Below, piece after piece: positions 33,777 through 42,405 of a stretch of 64,000 nucleotides of DNA; the stretch's first letter is position 1; every line of letters begins with the position of its first letter. The stretch lies in the NCBI RefSeq assembly GCF_014203735.1, contig NZ_JACHJQ010000005.1, forward strand, positions 62,001-126,000, in the 5' to 3' direction. The notes under the pieces were generated by a model. The model searched no databases, was not told where the DNA came from, and was given only the letters and a program-made list of their open reading frames with translations. Origin of the DNA: Actinophytocola algeriensis (GTDB lineage Bacteria; Actinomycetota; Actinomycetes; Mycobacteriales; Pseudonocardiaceae). The position numbers were made by a program, and so were the translations under genes.

Positions 33777-34559
33777 ATGTCCGGTGAGCTCAAAGGAAAG
33801 CGAGCCCTCGTCACGGGCGGCACACGAGGAATCGGCCTGGGCATCGTAGAACGGTTCCTGGAGGAAGGCGCGACCGTCGTCACCCTGGCACGAAACCCGG
33901 CGCCCCACCTCCCACCGGAAGCCACACTGGTACGAGCCGACCTGAGCACCCTGGACGGCGTCCAGTACGCGGCGAACGAGGCACTGTCGGTACTCGGCGG
34001 CCTCGACATCCTGGTGAACAACGCGGGCGGCACGGAAAGCGGCGCCCGCCCGTACATCAACGGAATATCGTCGATCCCGGACGAGCTGTGGGTGGACGTC
34101 ATGAAGACGCACTACCTGGCCGCGGTCCGCCTGGACCGCGCGGTCCTCCCGGGCATGATCGAACAGGGCGGCGGCTCGATCATCGAGATCGTCTCGAACT
34201 CCGCCCGCCGCCCGATCCCGCCACTGCTGCACTACACCGCGGCGAAGGCGGCACTGGCCAACTACGCCAAGGGCCTGGCAACGGAGGTGGCACCGCACGG
34301 CGTACGCGTGAACAGCGTCTCACCGGGCCTGACGAAAACGCCGAGCATCGACGGCGTGGTGGGCGCCATCGCCGGTGACACCGGCCAGGACCCACAAGAC
34401 GTCCGAAAGATGCTGGTGGAACTGGAAAGCGCCCCACTCAGGGGCGAAAGCGCCCCGGAAGACGTGGCGAACGTGGTCGTCTTCCTGGCCTCTGACCGCG
34501 CTTCCCGAGTAACGGGCGCCAACTACCTGGTGGACGCGGGCTCACTGTCGGAGGTGTGA
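33777..34559 (+). CDS. Short-chain dehydrogenase/reductase
   Basis: 260 residues, normal SDR length. The cofactor motif is TGGTRGIGLG (about residues 13-22), the NNAGG segment is near residue 80, and the active site has Ser142-region EIVSNSARRPIP and the Y-x3-K motif HYTAAKAALANYAKG. The C-terminal VTGANYLVDAG is the classical SDR end. It uses NAD(P)H to reduce or oxidise a carbonyl or alcohol; substrate unknown. Codon third positions drift to more A than in neighbours near the 3' end. Confidence 0.9.
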   Translation: MSGELKGKRALVTGGTRGIGLGIVERFLEEGATVVTLARNPAPHLPPEATLVRADLSTLDGVQYAANEALSVLGGLDILVNNAGGTESGARPYINGISSIPDELWVDVMKTHYLAAVRLDRAVLPGMIEQGGGSIIEIVSNSARRPIPPLLHYTAAKAALANYAKGLATEVAPHGVRVNSVSPGLTKTPSIDGVVGAIAGDTGQDPQDVRKMLVELESAPLRGESAPEDVANVVVFLASDRASRVTGANYLVDAGSLSEV

Positions 34560-34567
34560 CAGCGGAA

Positions 34568-34607
34568 AGAGAACCGGCCGGAGGAGCAATCCTCCGGCCG
34601 GTTCTCT
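34568..34607. terminator. Strong hairpin after SDR gene
   Basis: An 18-base arm at 34568-34585 pairs exactly with 34590-34607 around a GCAA tetraloop, nine bases after the SDR stop. This is a textbook stable stem-loop terminator for a GC-rich actinomycete. Confidence 0.88.
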
Positions 34608-34727
34608 GTGCGCGAGCGAGTGCAATGTCGTGAGGGTGCCGACAGGACGCGCCGCCTGGATGCACGGATGGTCGAGCCGCGTCTTCCTGCCTCGCGCCCG
34701 CACCGGGCCTGGCCTTGGCCCGGCGTG

Positions 34728-34817
34728 ACGAAGGGGTCCTTCATCACGCGGGGCGTTACGAAGGGGTCCTTCATCACGCCGGGCGTTACGAAGGGGTCCT
34801 TCATCACGCCGGGCGCC
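34728..34817. repeat. Three tandem 30-bp palindrome-bearing units
   Basis: Units of 30 bases start at 34728, 34758 and 34788, each with GAAGGGGTCCTTC and a GGGCGTT-like tail. They match the array at 23518-23697 closely. This array also lies between two convergent genes and ends in a long perfect hairpin. Confidence 0.92.
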
Positions 34818-34863
34818 ACGAAAGGCCCTTCGGGACGTTGAGCGTCCCGAAGGGCCTTTCGTG
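34817..34863. terminator. 21-bp perfect hairpin at end of repeat array
   Basis: The arm at 34817-34837, starting CACGAAAGGCCCTTCGGG, pairs exactly with 34843-34863 around TTGAG. It could end transcripts from either side. Confidence 0.85.
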
Positions 34864-35073
34864 GCATCGTCCGCACAGCGACCAGGGCGCCAGCCCACCC
34901 CGCCGCAGGCAGACCACCGAAAAGAGTCCCTGCCAAAGAACCGAAGATGCCAACCGAAGAGCCATCCCAGAGACCTGCCTCTCCGGCGAGGAGGCCCGTC
35001 CGGCAGGACGCCCGTCCGGCGAGGACAAAACCACACCGAGCAGAACGACCGGCGAGGACAACCACACCGTGCA
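34864..35073. other. Remainder of a 514-base gap without a gene
   Basis: The gap between the SDR stop and the GlcG/HbpS stop holds the two hairpins and three repeats listed separately. In this last part I see no reading frame with a ribosome site or family match and no further symmetry. It is richer in A and C on the plus strand than its surroundings. Confidence 0.6.
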
Positions 35074-35490
35074 CTAAACCGAAGAAGGAACCTCAACCAG
35101 AGCAGCGAGCCCGGCAGCGGCGATGATCTCGTCCTCGCCGCGAGCGCTGCCGGAAACCCCGACAGCACCGACGACAGAACCGCCCAGCGAGATCGGCAGC
35201 GCACCGGGCAGCAACGAGAACCCGGGCCGGTTGGACAACCCGGCGAGCACAGCCGGATCAGCGGAGGCGAACTCCGCCAGAGCCTGGGTGGACATGCCGT
35301 AGCCGGCGGCGGTGGCCGCCTTGTCCACGGCCAGCGATGTGGTGGCGAACGTCGCGGCGTCCATGCGCACCAGTGCCTTGAGGTTCCCGCCACTGTCGAC
35401 GACGGCGACGCACACCCCCGCTCCGAGCGACTCGGCGTGCGCGATCGCGGCGTCGACGACACGACGGGCTTCGACGGCGGAAATGGTCAT
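35074..35490 (-). CDS. GlcG/HbpS-family protein
   Basis: 138 residues. The family pattern is clear: ARRVVDAAIAHAESLG, CVAVVDSGGNLKALVRMDAA, TSLAVDKAATA and GAVGVSGS. HbpS of Streptomyces binds haem; GlcG-like proteins occur in many catabolic operons, and some act as isomerase- or cofactor-binding proteins. No signal peptide is seen, so it should be cytoplasmic. The ATG follows AAGGAGG. It is the last gene of a five-gene minus-strand operon, 69 bases after the SnoaL gene. Confidence 0.87.
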   Translation of the reverse strand: MTISAVEARRVVDAAIAHAESLGAGVCVAVVDSGGNLKALVRMDAATFATTSLAVDKAATAAGYGMSTQALAEFASADPAVLAGLSNRPGFSLLPGALPISLGGSVVGAVGVSGSARGEDEIIAAAGLAALVEVPSSV

Positions 35491-35559
35491 GACTACCTCC
35501 TTGAAAGGGGAAAGACCCGGGCGGCAGCCGCCACCCGGGTCGATCCGGTCCACCACGGT

Positions 35560-35988
35560 TCAGGCCCGCGGCGCGTACGCCACCGCGGCGATGCCGAACT
35601 CCACCCCGGCGATGATCGGGTCGAAGTACTCCCAGTACTCACGAACCAGACCGGAGGCGTCGAACTTGAAGATGCCGAGGTAGTTGTTCAGGTACCGGCG
35701 ACCGCCGACGAGCACGCACTCCGAGTCGAACCTGGCGAACACGGTGTCGTCGGCCTCCCACGTCTCCCTGATCGGGAAACTCAGGCTGTCGAACATCGAC
35801 GGCATGCCCTTCCACCGGTCGTAGATCGCTGCCTTGCCGACGAGGTGCCGGGGGAACATCCGCGTGCCGAACGGGTAGTACTGCGCGCCTTCGTCGGCCC
35901 ACAGCTCCATCCAGTCGTCGATGTTCCGCTCCTCCAGCAACCGGAGGAACGTCCCCACCGTCGAGACGTTGCGGCTAGGGGCACCCAT
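35560..35988 (-). CDS. SnoaL/NTF2-like protein
   Basis: 142 residues in the size and pattern of SnoaL-like NTF2-fold proteins: TFLRLLEERNIDDWMELWADEGAQYYPFG at the start and YWEYFDPIIAG near the end. Such proteins act as polyketide cyclases, ketosteroid isomerases or dehydratases. Its start lies one base after the stop of the EthD gene, so translation is coupled. It pairs with the SnoaL-type domain in the first gene of the operon. Confidence 0.88.
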   Translation of the reverse strand: MGAPSRNVSTVGTFLRLLEERNIDDWMELWADEGAQYYPFGTRMFPRHLVGKAAIYDRWKGMPSMFDSLSFPIRETWEADDTVFARFDSECVLVGGRRYLNNYLGIFKFDASGLVREYWEYFDPIIAGVEFGIAAVAYAPRA

Positions 35989-35989
35989 G

Positions 35990-36673
35990 TCAACGCGCCT
36001 GTGGCCCGATGACCCAGTGCTCGGTGAACAGCAACCGGTGAACGTACTTCGGCTCGGCGATCGAGAACAGATCCTCTTCCGCACGAGCGAACTCCGGCGA
36101 CGAGAGCGCCGCGGCGACGGCGTCGGCGTCGTCGAAGTACAACTGGTAGGCGGCGTCGAGCACAGCCTCACCGATGCCGTAGTAGCCATCCGAGGTGAAG
36201 CCCTGCAGATACCGGCGCAACCCGGGCACCTCGGCCATCAGCTCGGCGTGCTTGCCGAGGCTGCGCTCACGGAACTCCTTGAGCGGCAACCCTTCCCGGC
36301 GCTTGGCCAGCACGATCATCTTGACGCCGCCGGTGCCCGGCCGCACCTCGTGCGCGAACGTGTCCAGCACGACCGTCCGCCAGAACGCCGCCCACTTGGG
36401 CTCGTCCAACCGGGCACCCTGGAGGAACTCGTCGGTCTGCAGCGACGCCAGCTGCTCTTCCACGTTCTCGAGCCAGATCTCGGCGACCCCGCTCCACAAC
36501 GGCTCGGCTCCGGGGTCCTCGCCAGGGAAGGGGATCCGCTTGTCGATCAGGTACTTGCGAATCTGCGGGATCTTGCTCGCGTACTCGACCGCGTGCACGT
36601 CGAGCCAGTAGTCCTGGAACTCCCGCTCGGTCATGCCAGGCTTCGGCGCGGCGAAAATGAGCTGGTGAATCAT
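35990..36673 (-). CDS. Tandem EthD-domain protein
   Basis: 227 residues made of two EthD-type dimeric alpha/beta-barrel domains. The first (about 1-105) starts IHQLIFAAPKPGMTEREFQDY. The second (about 117-225) starts VKMIVLAKRREGLPLKEFRE and has a matching GKHAELMAEVPGLRRY helix. Single EthD domains usually dimerise; here one chain may form a complete barrel. EthD-like proteins assist ether degradation or act on polyketides, so the exact reaction is open. It lies 28 bases after the muconolactone-isomerase-like gene. Confidence 0.87.
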   Translation of the reverse strand: MIHQLIFAAPKPGMTEREFQDYWLDVHAVEYASKIPQIRKYLIDKRIPFPGEDPGAEPLWSGVAEIWLENVEEQLASLQTDEFLQGARLDEPKWAAFWRTVVLDTFAHEVRPGTGGVKMIVLAKRREGLPLKEFRERSLGKHAELMAEVPGLRRYLQGFTSDGYYGIGEAVLDAAYQLYFDDADAVAAALSSPEFARAEEDLFSIAEPKYVHRLLFTEHWVIGPQAR

Positions 36674-36701
36674 GATGCTCCCTGTCCGTTCTGGCGGATC
36701 C

Positions 36702-37010
36702 TCAGACCTGGTAACGCTTCTTGACGTCGTCGGCGAAGCCGAGGTAGTCGCGCAGCGGCCACACTTCCTCGAACTCCAGGTACTCGCGCATCGGCAGCCT
36801 GCCGAGCGCGGTGCGGTCCAGCTCCTCCGCGTCGGGGGAGTCGATGATCGCGATGACGCGCTTCTGCGCGGCCACCTTCCAGATGCCGACGCAGAAACCG
36901 GAGTCGACGGTGTCCTGCGCGTGCTCGGCCTCCTCCTGCTCGATCTCCCACAGCTCGTCGAGCGTGATCCGGCCTTCGTGGTTCCACTTCATCTGCACGT
37001 AGAACAGCAT
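36702..37010 (-). CDS. Muconolactone-isomerase-like protein
   Basis: 102 residues. The start MLFYVQMKWN and the end EVWPLRDY match the muconolactone delta-isomerase family (usually 90-100 residues), which moves a double bond in beta-ketoadipate ring catabolism. No other beta-ketoadipate gene is present, so the substrate is probably another lactone or cyclic intermediate. The ATG follows GAGGAGG. The gene starts 16 bases after the SnoaL-ankyrin gene. Confidence 0.85.
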   Translation of the reverse strand: MLFYVQMKWNHEGRITLDELWEIEQEEAEHAQDTVDSGFCVGIWKVAAQKRVIAIIDSPDAEELDRTALGRLPMREYLEFEEVWPLRDYLGFADDVKKRYQV

Positions 37011-37026
37011 TGGAGTACCTCCTCGG

Positions 37027-38469
37027 TCAGGACTTCGCGCGGATGGCGCCGGTCAGCGGGTGGTCGTCCCCGAACACCTCGACCGCGAGGTCGAGCGGGG
37101 TCTTCCCGTCGTGTCCCACCAGATCGAGCCGCGCGCCTGCCTCGATGACGGCCCGCGCGCACTCCTCGTAGCCGTGCCACAGCGCGTCGTGCAGCGGCGT
37201 GTACCCGTTGGTGGCGCCCTGGAAGTCGAGGTTCACCCCGGGCCAGGCGGCGATCATCGTCGTCAGCTCGACGTGTCCGTTGTAGACGGCCTTGTGCAGC
37301 GGGACGGCGCCGAACGTCGGCTCGGTGGCGTTGACGTCCGCGCCCGCGGACAGCAGCAGCCGCGCGATCTCGGTGTGCCCGTCCCGGGACGCGACCAGGA
37401 GCGGGGTGTGCCCGTCGTTGAACCCGTTGACGATGGGGAACACCTCGTCGATCTCGGCGCCGTCGGCGATCAGCGCGCGCACGCTGTCGACCTCGCCCGC
37501 GCTGACCGCCGCCATCAGCTTCTGCGTGGCCACCTGTTCCTCGTCGGAGGCGATGCGCGCGTTCAGGTACTTCTCCGCGAGCAGCAGGCGGTCCTTGCCG
37601 ATGGTGTTCACGTTCAGCTCGTAGGCGAAGTGCTCCTTCAGCGAGAAGCCGTAGTGCGTGCTGAGGTTCAGCCCGGCGCCCGCGTCGAGCAGGTACTTCG
37701 CGACCTCGGGGAACTTGAACCACAGCGCGTCCATCAGCGGGGTGTGCCCGGTCGTCGGGGCGACCGCGTCGACGAACGCGCCCGCCTCGACCAGCGTCCG
37801 CACCACGTCGAGGCTGCCGCCCTGGCACGCCTTGTGCAGTGCGGTCGCGCCTGCGCCGCTGTCGGCGGTGAACACGTCCGCGCCGCGACCGACGAGCAGG
37901 TCGGTCATCGGCGCGTCGGCGCGCCCAGCGGCGATCATCAGCGCGGTCAGGCCGCTCGCCGGGTCCCGGTGGTTGACGTCCGCGCCGAAGTCGAGTACCT
38001 CGGAAACCGTTGCGTGGTCACCGTTCCAGGCGGCGGCGATCAACCGCCCGTTCGCGTCCGAGGTGAAGGCCGCGATCTCCCCGTTGGGGTCGAAGTACAC
38101 CTTCCACCGCACGATCCGGCCCGTGTCGTCGACGACCATCTCGTGCGCGTCGAGGATCTCGAACTCCTGGCGGGTCCGCGTGTGCGCGGCCCTGGTGTAG
38201 ATGGTCGCGATCGCGGTGTCGCCGTCGGCGCGCAGCCCGCGCATCGCGTAGTCCAGCACCTCGGTGGTCTCCGCGCGGACGGCGAACGCCTGCCGCACCT
38301 CGTCGACGCCGTGGTGCACCCCGAGATAGGGGATGACCCGGTTCCACTCGTCGCGCGGGAGGTCGAACTCGATGTCCGGAGAGAGCAGCGCCAACGCCGA
38401 GTCGAGGTCGCCGTTCTCGAGGCTGGAGAAGTACTTCTCCACCACCTGCCTGGTTTGTTCCGTACTCAT
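37027..38469 (-). CDS. SnoaL-like domain fused to ankyrin repeats
   Basis: 480 residues from the ATG at 38469, which follows GGGAGGAA. Residues about 1-130 form a SnoaL/NTF2-type domain (VVEKYFSSLENGDLDSALALL, then WKVYFDPNGEIAAF). Residues about 140-480 hold about eight ankyrin repeats, for example GHTPLLVASRDGHTEIARLL and GYTPLHDALWHGYEECA. I know of no described protein with this order. It is the first gene of the operon, so it may scaffold the small enzymes encoded after it. No signal peptide or membrane segment. Confidence 0.88.
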   Translation of the reverse strand: MSTEQTRQVVEKYFSSLENGDLDSALALLSPDIEFDLPRDEWNRVIPYLGVHHGVDEVRQAFAVRAETTEVLDYAMRGLRADGDTAIATIYTRAAHTRTRQEFEILDAHEMVVDDTGRIVRWKVYFDPNGEIAAFTSDANGRLIAAAWNGDHATVSEVLDFGADVNHRDPASGLTALMIAAGRADAPMTDLLVGRGADVFTADSGAGATALHKACQGGSLDVVRTLVEAGAFVDAVAPTTGHTPLMDALWFKFPEVAKYLLDAGAGLNLSTHYGFSLKEHFAYELNVNTIGKDRLLLAEKYLNARIASDEEQVATQKLMAAVSAGEVDSVRALIADGAEIDEVFPIVNGFNDGHTPLLVASRDGHTEIARLLLSAGADVNATEPTFGAVPLHKAVYNGHVELTTMIAAWPGVNLDFQGATNGYTPLHDALWHGYEECARAVIEAGARLDLVGHDGKTPLDLAVEVFGDDHPLTGAIRAKS

Positions 38470-38541
38470 CAGGAATTCCTCCCGCGCCTTGTCGGCGGCT
38501 CCGGTCCGTGCGCCATTCCTTGGCAATTGCGCCAGCCGGAC

Positions 38542-38570
38542 CCGCCCCCGGGCAAAGGATCCGGGGGCGG
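38542..38570. terminator. Hairpin in the gap between operon and P450
   Basis: CCGCCCCCGG at 38542-38551 pairs with 38561-38570 around nine bases. It lies upstream of the SnoaL-ankyrin gene and beyond the P450 terminator. It may be a second terminator or a regulatory stem in the leader. Confidence 0.45.
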
Positions 38571-38640
38571 CGGGGGTGACAACGTCAAGTGGTGCGCGGA
38601 CTTCGGGAGGTCGGCCGTGCGCGGGAGGAAGCGAGCACGG

Positions 38641-38672
38641 CGAAGCCCCCGCGCCGTGGCGCGGGGGCTTCG
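38641..38672 (-). terminator. Terminator of the P450 gene
   Basis: A 15-base arm at 38641-38655 (CGAAGCCCCCGCGCC) pairs with 38658-38672 around two bases. It begins 12 bases past the P450 stop on the minus strand. Confidence 0.8.
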
Positions 38673-38684
38673 GTCACACCACGG

Positions 38685-40043
38685 TCAGGAGGACGACCGG
38701 CCGCGGGGCACGAGCCGGACGCGGATCGGCTTCTCCGGGCCCAGCGTCAGCAGCGGCCGGGGGACGACCGGGTCCTGCGACTCCAGCTCGAGGCGGTAGC
38801 GCTGCAACGTGCTCGCGATGACGAGCAGCATCTCGGTCATCGCGAACTGGTTGCCGATGCACAGGTGCGGGCCGGAGCCGAACGGGAGGTAGGCGCTGCG
38901 GTCGCGTTTCGCGACCTCGTCGGCGGTGAACCGCTCCGGGCGGAACTCCTCCGGCTCGTCCCAGAACTCCGGGTGCCGGTGCGCGTGGTACGGGCTGAAG
39001 AAGATGTCGGTGCCCGCGGGGACGCGGAACCCGCCGATCTCGTCCTCCTCCAGCGAGCGCCGCGACGCCAGCCACTGCTGCGGGTACAGCCGCTGCACCT
39101 CGTCGAGCACGGAGCGGGTGTAGGTCAGCTTGCTGCAGTCGGCGAGGGTCGGCGGCCTGCCGTCCAGCTCGTCGTCGATCTCGCGCAGCACCCGCTGCTG
39201 GACCTCGGGGTGCATGCCGAGCCGGTACCAGGTCCACGTGAGGACGTTCGCGCCCGTCTCGTGGCCTGCCCACAGCATGATCATGACCTGGTCGCGCAGC
39301 TGCTCGTCGGTGAGACGGGCGCCGGTCTCCTCGTCCTCGGTCATGATCAGCATCGACAGCAGGTCACCCCGGTCCACCTGGTCGGTCAGGTGCTGGGTGA
39401 TCACGTAGTCGATGATCTCCTCGACGACCGCCCGGTTCGCCCAGTACCGCCGGTGGCCCGCCGTCGGCACGGACAGCGGCAGCAACGGGAACTGCATCCA
39501 CGCGCCGAGTTCGTGGTCGACGGTGTCGATGGCCGTGGCGAAGCGGTCGCAGACCTCGCCCTCCTCCAGCGCGAACAGCGCCCGCGCGACGACCCGCAAC
39601 GTCAGGCTGCGCATCTCGGGTGCGGTGTCGATGACCTCGCCTGCCGCGGCCTTCTCGTCCCACCGCTCGAGCCGGGCCTGGATCACGGCCAGCATGTGCT
39701 CGGCCATGGTCGCGACGCGCTGGTAGTGGAACGACGGCTGCATCAGCCGTCGCATCGAGCGCCACTCCTCACCGCCCTCGACGGTGGCGAGCCCGCGGCC
39801 GAACAGGGTGCGGGACATCTTGTACGGCATGGAGCTGCGGTCGTAGGCCCCGGCCTTCTGCTGCAGCACCCGCCGGATGTGGTGCGGATGGCGCAACAGG
39901 ATGATCCGGTTGGCGGCCAGCCGGAACGACGCGACGTCACCGTGGGTGTCCAGCACGTTGGTGAGGAAGGCGAGTGGGGCCTTCTGGTAGGTCAGCATCG
40001 TGCGGACGAAGTTGGCCGGGCCGGGTGGGGTGGGAAGCGGCAC
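38685..40043 (-). CDS. Cytochrome P450
   Basis: 452 residues. The haem loop is FGSGPHLCIGNQ with Cys395, the I-helix has AGHETGA, and the K-helix ExxR is in DEVQRLYPQ. The sequence is of the CYP4/CYP102-like E-class type rather than the usual bacterial B class. It needs redox partners that are not encoded nearby. The GTG at 40043 was chosen because AGGA lies upstream and the protein then begins with the usual Pro-rich membrane-free start PLPTPPGP. It is divergent from the conservon, with 126 bases between them. Confidence 0.9.
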   Translation of the reverse strand: MPLPTPPGPANFVRTMLTYQKAPLAFLTNVLDTHGDVASFRLAANRIILLRHPHHIRRVLQQKAGAYDRSSMPYKMSRTLFGRGLATVEGGEEWRSMRRLMQPSFHYQRVATMAEHMLAVIQARLERWDEKAAAGEVIDTAPEMRSLTLRVVARALFALEEGEVCDRFATAIDTVDHELGAWMQFPLLPLSVPTAGHRRYWANRAVVEEIIDYVITQHLTDQVDRGDLLSMLIMTEDEETGARLTDEQLRDQVMIMLWAGHETGANVLTWTWYRLGMHPEVQQRVLREIDDELDGRPPTLADCSKLTYTRSVLDEVQRLYPQQWLASRRSLEEDEIGGFRVPAGTDIFFSPYHAHRHPEFWDEPEEFRPERFTADEVAKRDRSAYLPFGSGPHLCIGNQFAMTEMLLVIASTLQRYRLELESQDPVVPRPLLTLGPEKPIRVRLVPRGRSSS

Positions 40044-40169
40044 GGCAGTCGATCCTGCCAGAGCGACTCGCGCTCGCGAGGGCCGTTTGGTCGAATCCGC
40101 TCCGATGTTTGCCCCGTCCAGTATCTTGCCTACTTGCTCCTTCGGTGGCCGCCGAGCGTGAGGACCGAC

Positions 40170-41630
40170 ATGCCAGCACGAGAGCCCGTCCCGCAAGAGC
40201 ACCGGTCCATGACCGACGTGCTGCTCTGCCTCCTACTCACCATGGCCGTCACGGCAGGCGTGACGCTGTGGGTGACGTTCCAGGTCGCCGAGGAGGACAG
40301 ACTGGTCGTCGCCGTGTCCGCGGGTGCGATGGCCCTGGGGCTCTGCATCGCGCTGACGTTCACCACCTACCGCGCGATCCGCGCGCGGCGGACCGTCGCA
40401 CGCCTGCGCACGCTGGAGAACGGCCTTGCCAGGCTGGTGGGGGAGGTCCTGCCGAAGGCCGCGGCCCGGGTGCGCGACGGCGCCTCCGCCGACACGGTCC
40501 TCGCCGAGCTGGCGCCGACGGCCGCCGACGTGCCGGGGAAGCTCCTCGGCGCCGTGGTCCGGGAGATCGGCGTGAGCGAGCGGCAGCGGTCGGCCGCGAT
40601 GGCCGCGTGCGCGAACGCCGCGGGCCGGGTGCAGGCCATGGCGACGAGCATGCTCGCCGACCTCCGCGAGATGGAGGGCCGCCACGCCGAGAACGTGCTG
40701 GGCGACCTGCTGAAGCTCGACCACAGCACCGCGCAGACCGGCCGCCTCGCCGACAGCATCGCGGTGCTCACCGGTGCGCGCTCGGGCCGCCGCTGGACCA
40801 AGCCGATCGTGATGGAGTCCATCCTGCGTGGCGCGATGGGCCGGATCCAGGCGTACCAACGGGTCCAGGTCCACTCGAGCAGCACGGCCGCGGTCGTCGG
40901 CTACGCCGCGGAGGACGTGATGCACGCGCTCGCCGAGCTGATGGACAACGCGACCCGGTTCTCCGCGCCGTCGGAAGAGGTGCACGTCTACGTCGAGGAG
41001 CTGCACACCGGCGTCGTGGTCACCATCGAGGACGGCGGGCTCGGCATGAAACCGCAGGCACTCGCGCGGGCGGAGTCGGCCGTGTCCACCGACGGGCCGC
41101 TGGACCTCGCGAAGGTGCCCGGCACGCGGCTCGGCCTGGTGGTCGTGGGCTCGCTCGCGCGCAAGCACAAGCTGCAGGTGTACTTCCGGCCGTCGTCGCG
41201 GGGCGGCACCGGCGTGGTGATCCGCATCCCGCAGCAGCTCGTGATCCACCCGCGTGCGGACGCGCCCGCCACGGCGCGCACCGACTCGCGGACCGCCGGG
41301 TCCGTCCGGGCGGGGAGCGGGGACACCGCGACCGCCACCGGGGCCACGGCGACCACCACGACCAGGGCGCCCGTCACCACCGCCACCGCGGTGCTGGACT
41401 CGGCGCCGCCACCTACCGAGGACACCGTGGAACTGCCAGAACTACCGGAACTGCCCAAGCGGCCACGTGGGCAGACGCTCGCCGCCGCCGTCCGTGCGAC
41501 GGAGGCGAAACGCAAACCCGGGGAACGCACCGAGAAGAGGACCGACATCGGCGCGCGCTTCAGCGCTTTCCAGCAGGGCCGCCGATCCACCACGCCAGAC
41601 CAGTCCGCTGGAGAGGAAGACTCGTTATGA
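40170..41630 (+). CDS. cvnA: Conservon histidine-kinase-like protein CvnA
   Basis: 486 residues. Two hydrophobic segments lie near residues 15-37 and 43-62, then a coiled region, and a GHKL ATPase domain with ALAELMDNATRFSAP, EDGGLGMKP and LGLVVVGSLARKH. The C-terminal 110 residues are low-complexity Thr/Ala-rich and basic. This is the first protein of a conservon, the actinobacterial membrane complex with a Roadblock protein, a DUF742 protein and a small GTPase. Its stop overlaps the next ATG (ATGA). The ATG follows GAGGA. Confidence 0.9.
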   Translation: MPAREPVPQEHRSMTDVLLCLLLTMAVTAGVTLWVTFQVAEEDRLVVAVSAGAMALGLCIALTFTTYRAIRARRTVARLRTLENGLARLVGEVLPKAAARVRDGASADTVLAELAPTAADVPGKLLGAVVREIGVSERQRSAAMAACANAAGRVQAMATSMLADLREMEGRHAENVLGDLLKLDHSTAQTGRLADSIAVLTGARSGRRWTKPIVMESILRGAMGRIQAYQRVQVHSSSTAAVVGYAAEDVMHALAELMDNATRFSAPSEEVHVYVEELHTGVVVTIEDGGLGMKPQALARAESAVSTDGPLDLAKVPGTRLGLVVVGSLARKHKLQVYFRPSSRGGTGVVIRIPQQLVIHPRADAPATARTDSRTAGSVRAGSGDTATATGATATTTTRAPVTTATAVLDSAPPPTEDTVELPELPELPKRPRGQTLAAAVRATEAKRKPGERTEKRTDIGARFSAFQQGRRSTTPDQSAGEEDSL

Positions 41631-42046
41631 CCATGGCGACCGACGCCAACCTCACCTGGATGCTGGAGAGCCTGGTGGAGCAGACCGCGGGCGCCACGCA
41701 CGCGCTGGTGCTCTCCAGAGACGGGCTCAAGCTCTGCCACACGTCCGGGATGTCGATCGACCAGGCCGACCAGCTGTCCGCGATCGCGGCGGGCGTGCAG
41801 GCGCTGTCCCAGGGCGCCTCCGTCGAGTTCGGGGACGGCACCGGCGGGGTGCGGCACTCGATGACCGAGTTCCACGGCGGCATCCTGTTCATCGTCGAGG
41901 CCGGTGAGGGCGCCCACCTGGCCGTGGTCGCGGCCGAGGACGCCGACGTCGGGCTGATCGGCCACCGGATGAACGAGCTGGTGGAACAGATCGGCGCCTT
42001 CCTGATCGCGCCGCCCCGGCAGCCAGAGCGCACCCAGCAGGCATGA
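41627..42046 (+). CDS. cvnB: Roadblock/LC7 protein CvnB
   Basis: 139 residues, one Roadblock/LC7 domain (LVEQTAGATHALVLSRDGL, later GILFIVEAGEGAHLAVVA). In conservons this type of protein is thought to act on the GTPase partner as a regulator. ATGA overlap with cvnA and overlap with the next ATG fix its place in the operon. Confidence 0.92.
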   Translation: MTMATDANLTWMLESLVEQTAGATHALVLSRDGLKLCHTSGMSIDQADQLSAIAAGVQALSQGASVEFGDGTGGVRHSMTEFHGGILFIVEAGEGAHLAVVAAEDADVGLIGHRMNELVEQIGAFLIAPPRQPERTQQA

Positions 42047-42405
42047 TCCGCCGCGAGCTCGACAACGAGGAGCCGGACCGGCTCTACACCGTCACCCGCG
42101 GGCGCAGCGTCGCGGACGACCCCCACCTCGACATCGTCACGCTGATCGTCGCCGCCGCCGACCCCGCGCCGGGCATGCAGTCCGAGCACGCCAGGATCCT
42201 GCGCGCGTGCCGCGCTCCGGTCGCCGTCGTGGAGATCTCCGCCGACCTCGGGCTGCCGGTCGGCGTGGTGAAGATCCTCCTGTCCGACCTGCTGCGGGCC
42301 GGCAAGATCACCGCCCGCCACCCGTCGTCGTCGGCGCGCGCCCGCACGCAGCTGCCCGACACCGCTCTCCTGAAGAAGGTGCTCGTTGGACTCCACAAGC
42401 TCTGA
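42043..42405 (+). CDS. cvnC: DUF742 protein CvnC
   Basis: 120 residues, the usual size of DUF742 proteins. The opening LYTVTRGRS and the helix-turn-helix-like AVVEISADLGLPVGVVKILLSDLL are the recognised features. In conservons it binds the other components; a winged-helix DNA-contact role has been suggested for the fold but is not shown here. Overlaps cvnB by four bases and the GTPase gene by 20 bases. Confidence 0.92.
   Translation: MIRRELDNEEPDRLYTVTRGRSVADDPHLDIVTLIVAAADPAPGMQSEHARILRACRAPVAVVEISADLGLPVGVVKILLSDLLRAGKITARHPSSSARARTQLPDTALLKKVLVGLHKL

Noticed and set aside
36702-37010. Beta-ketoadipate pathway operon
   Set aside because: Only the muconolactone-isomerase-like gene resembles that pathway. 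No catechol dioxygenase or cycloisomerase gene is in the window.
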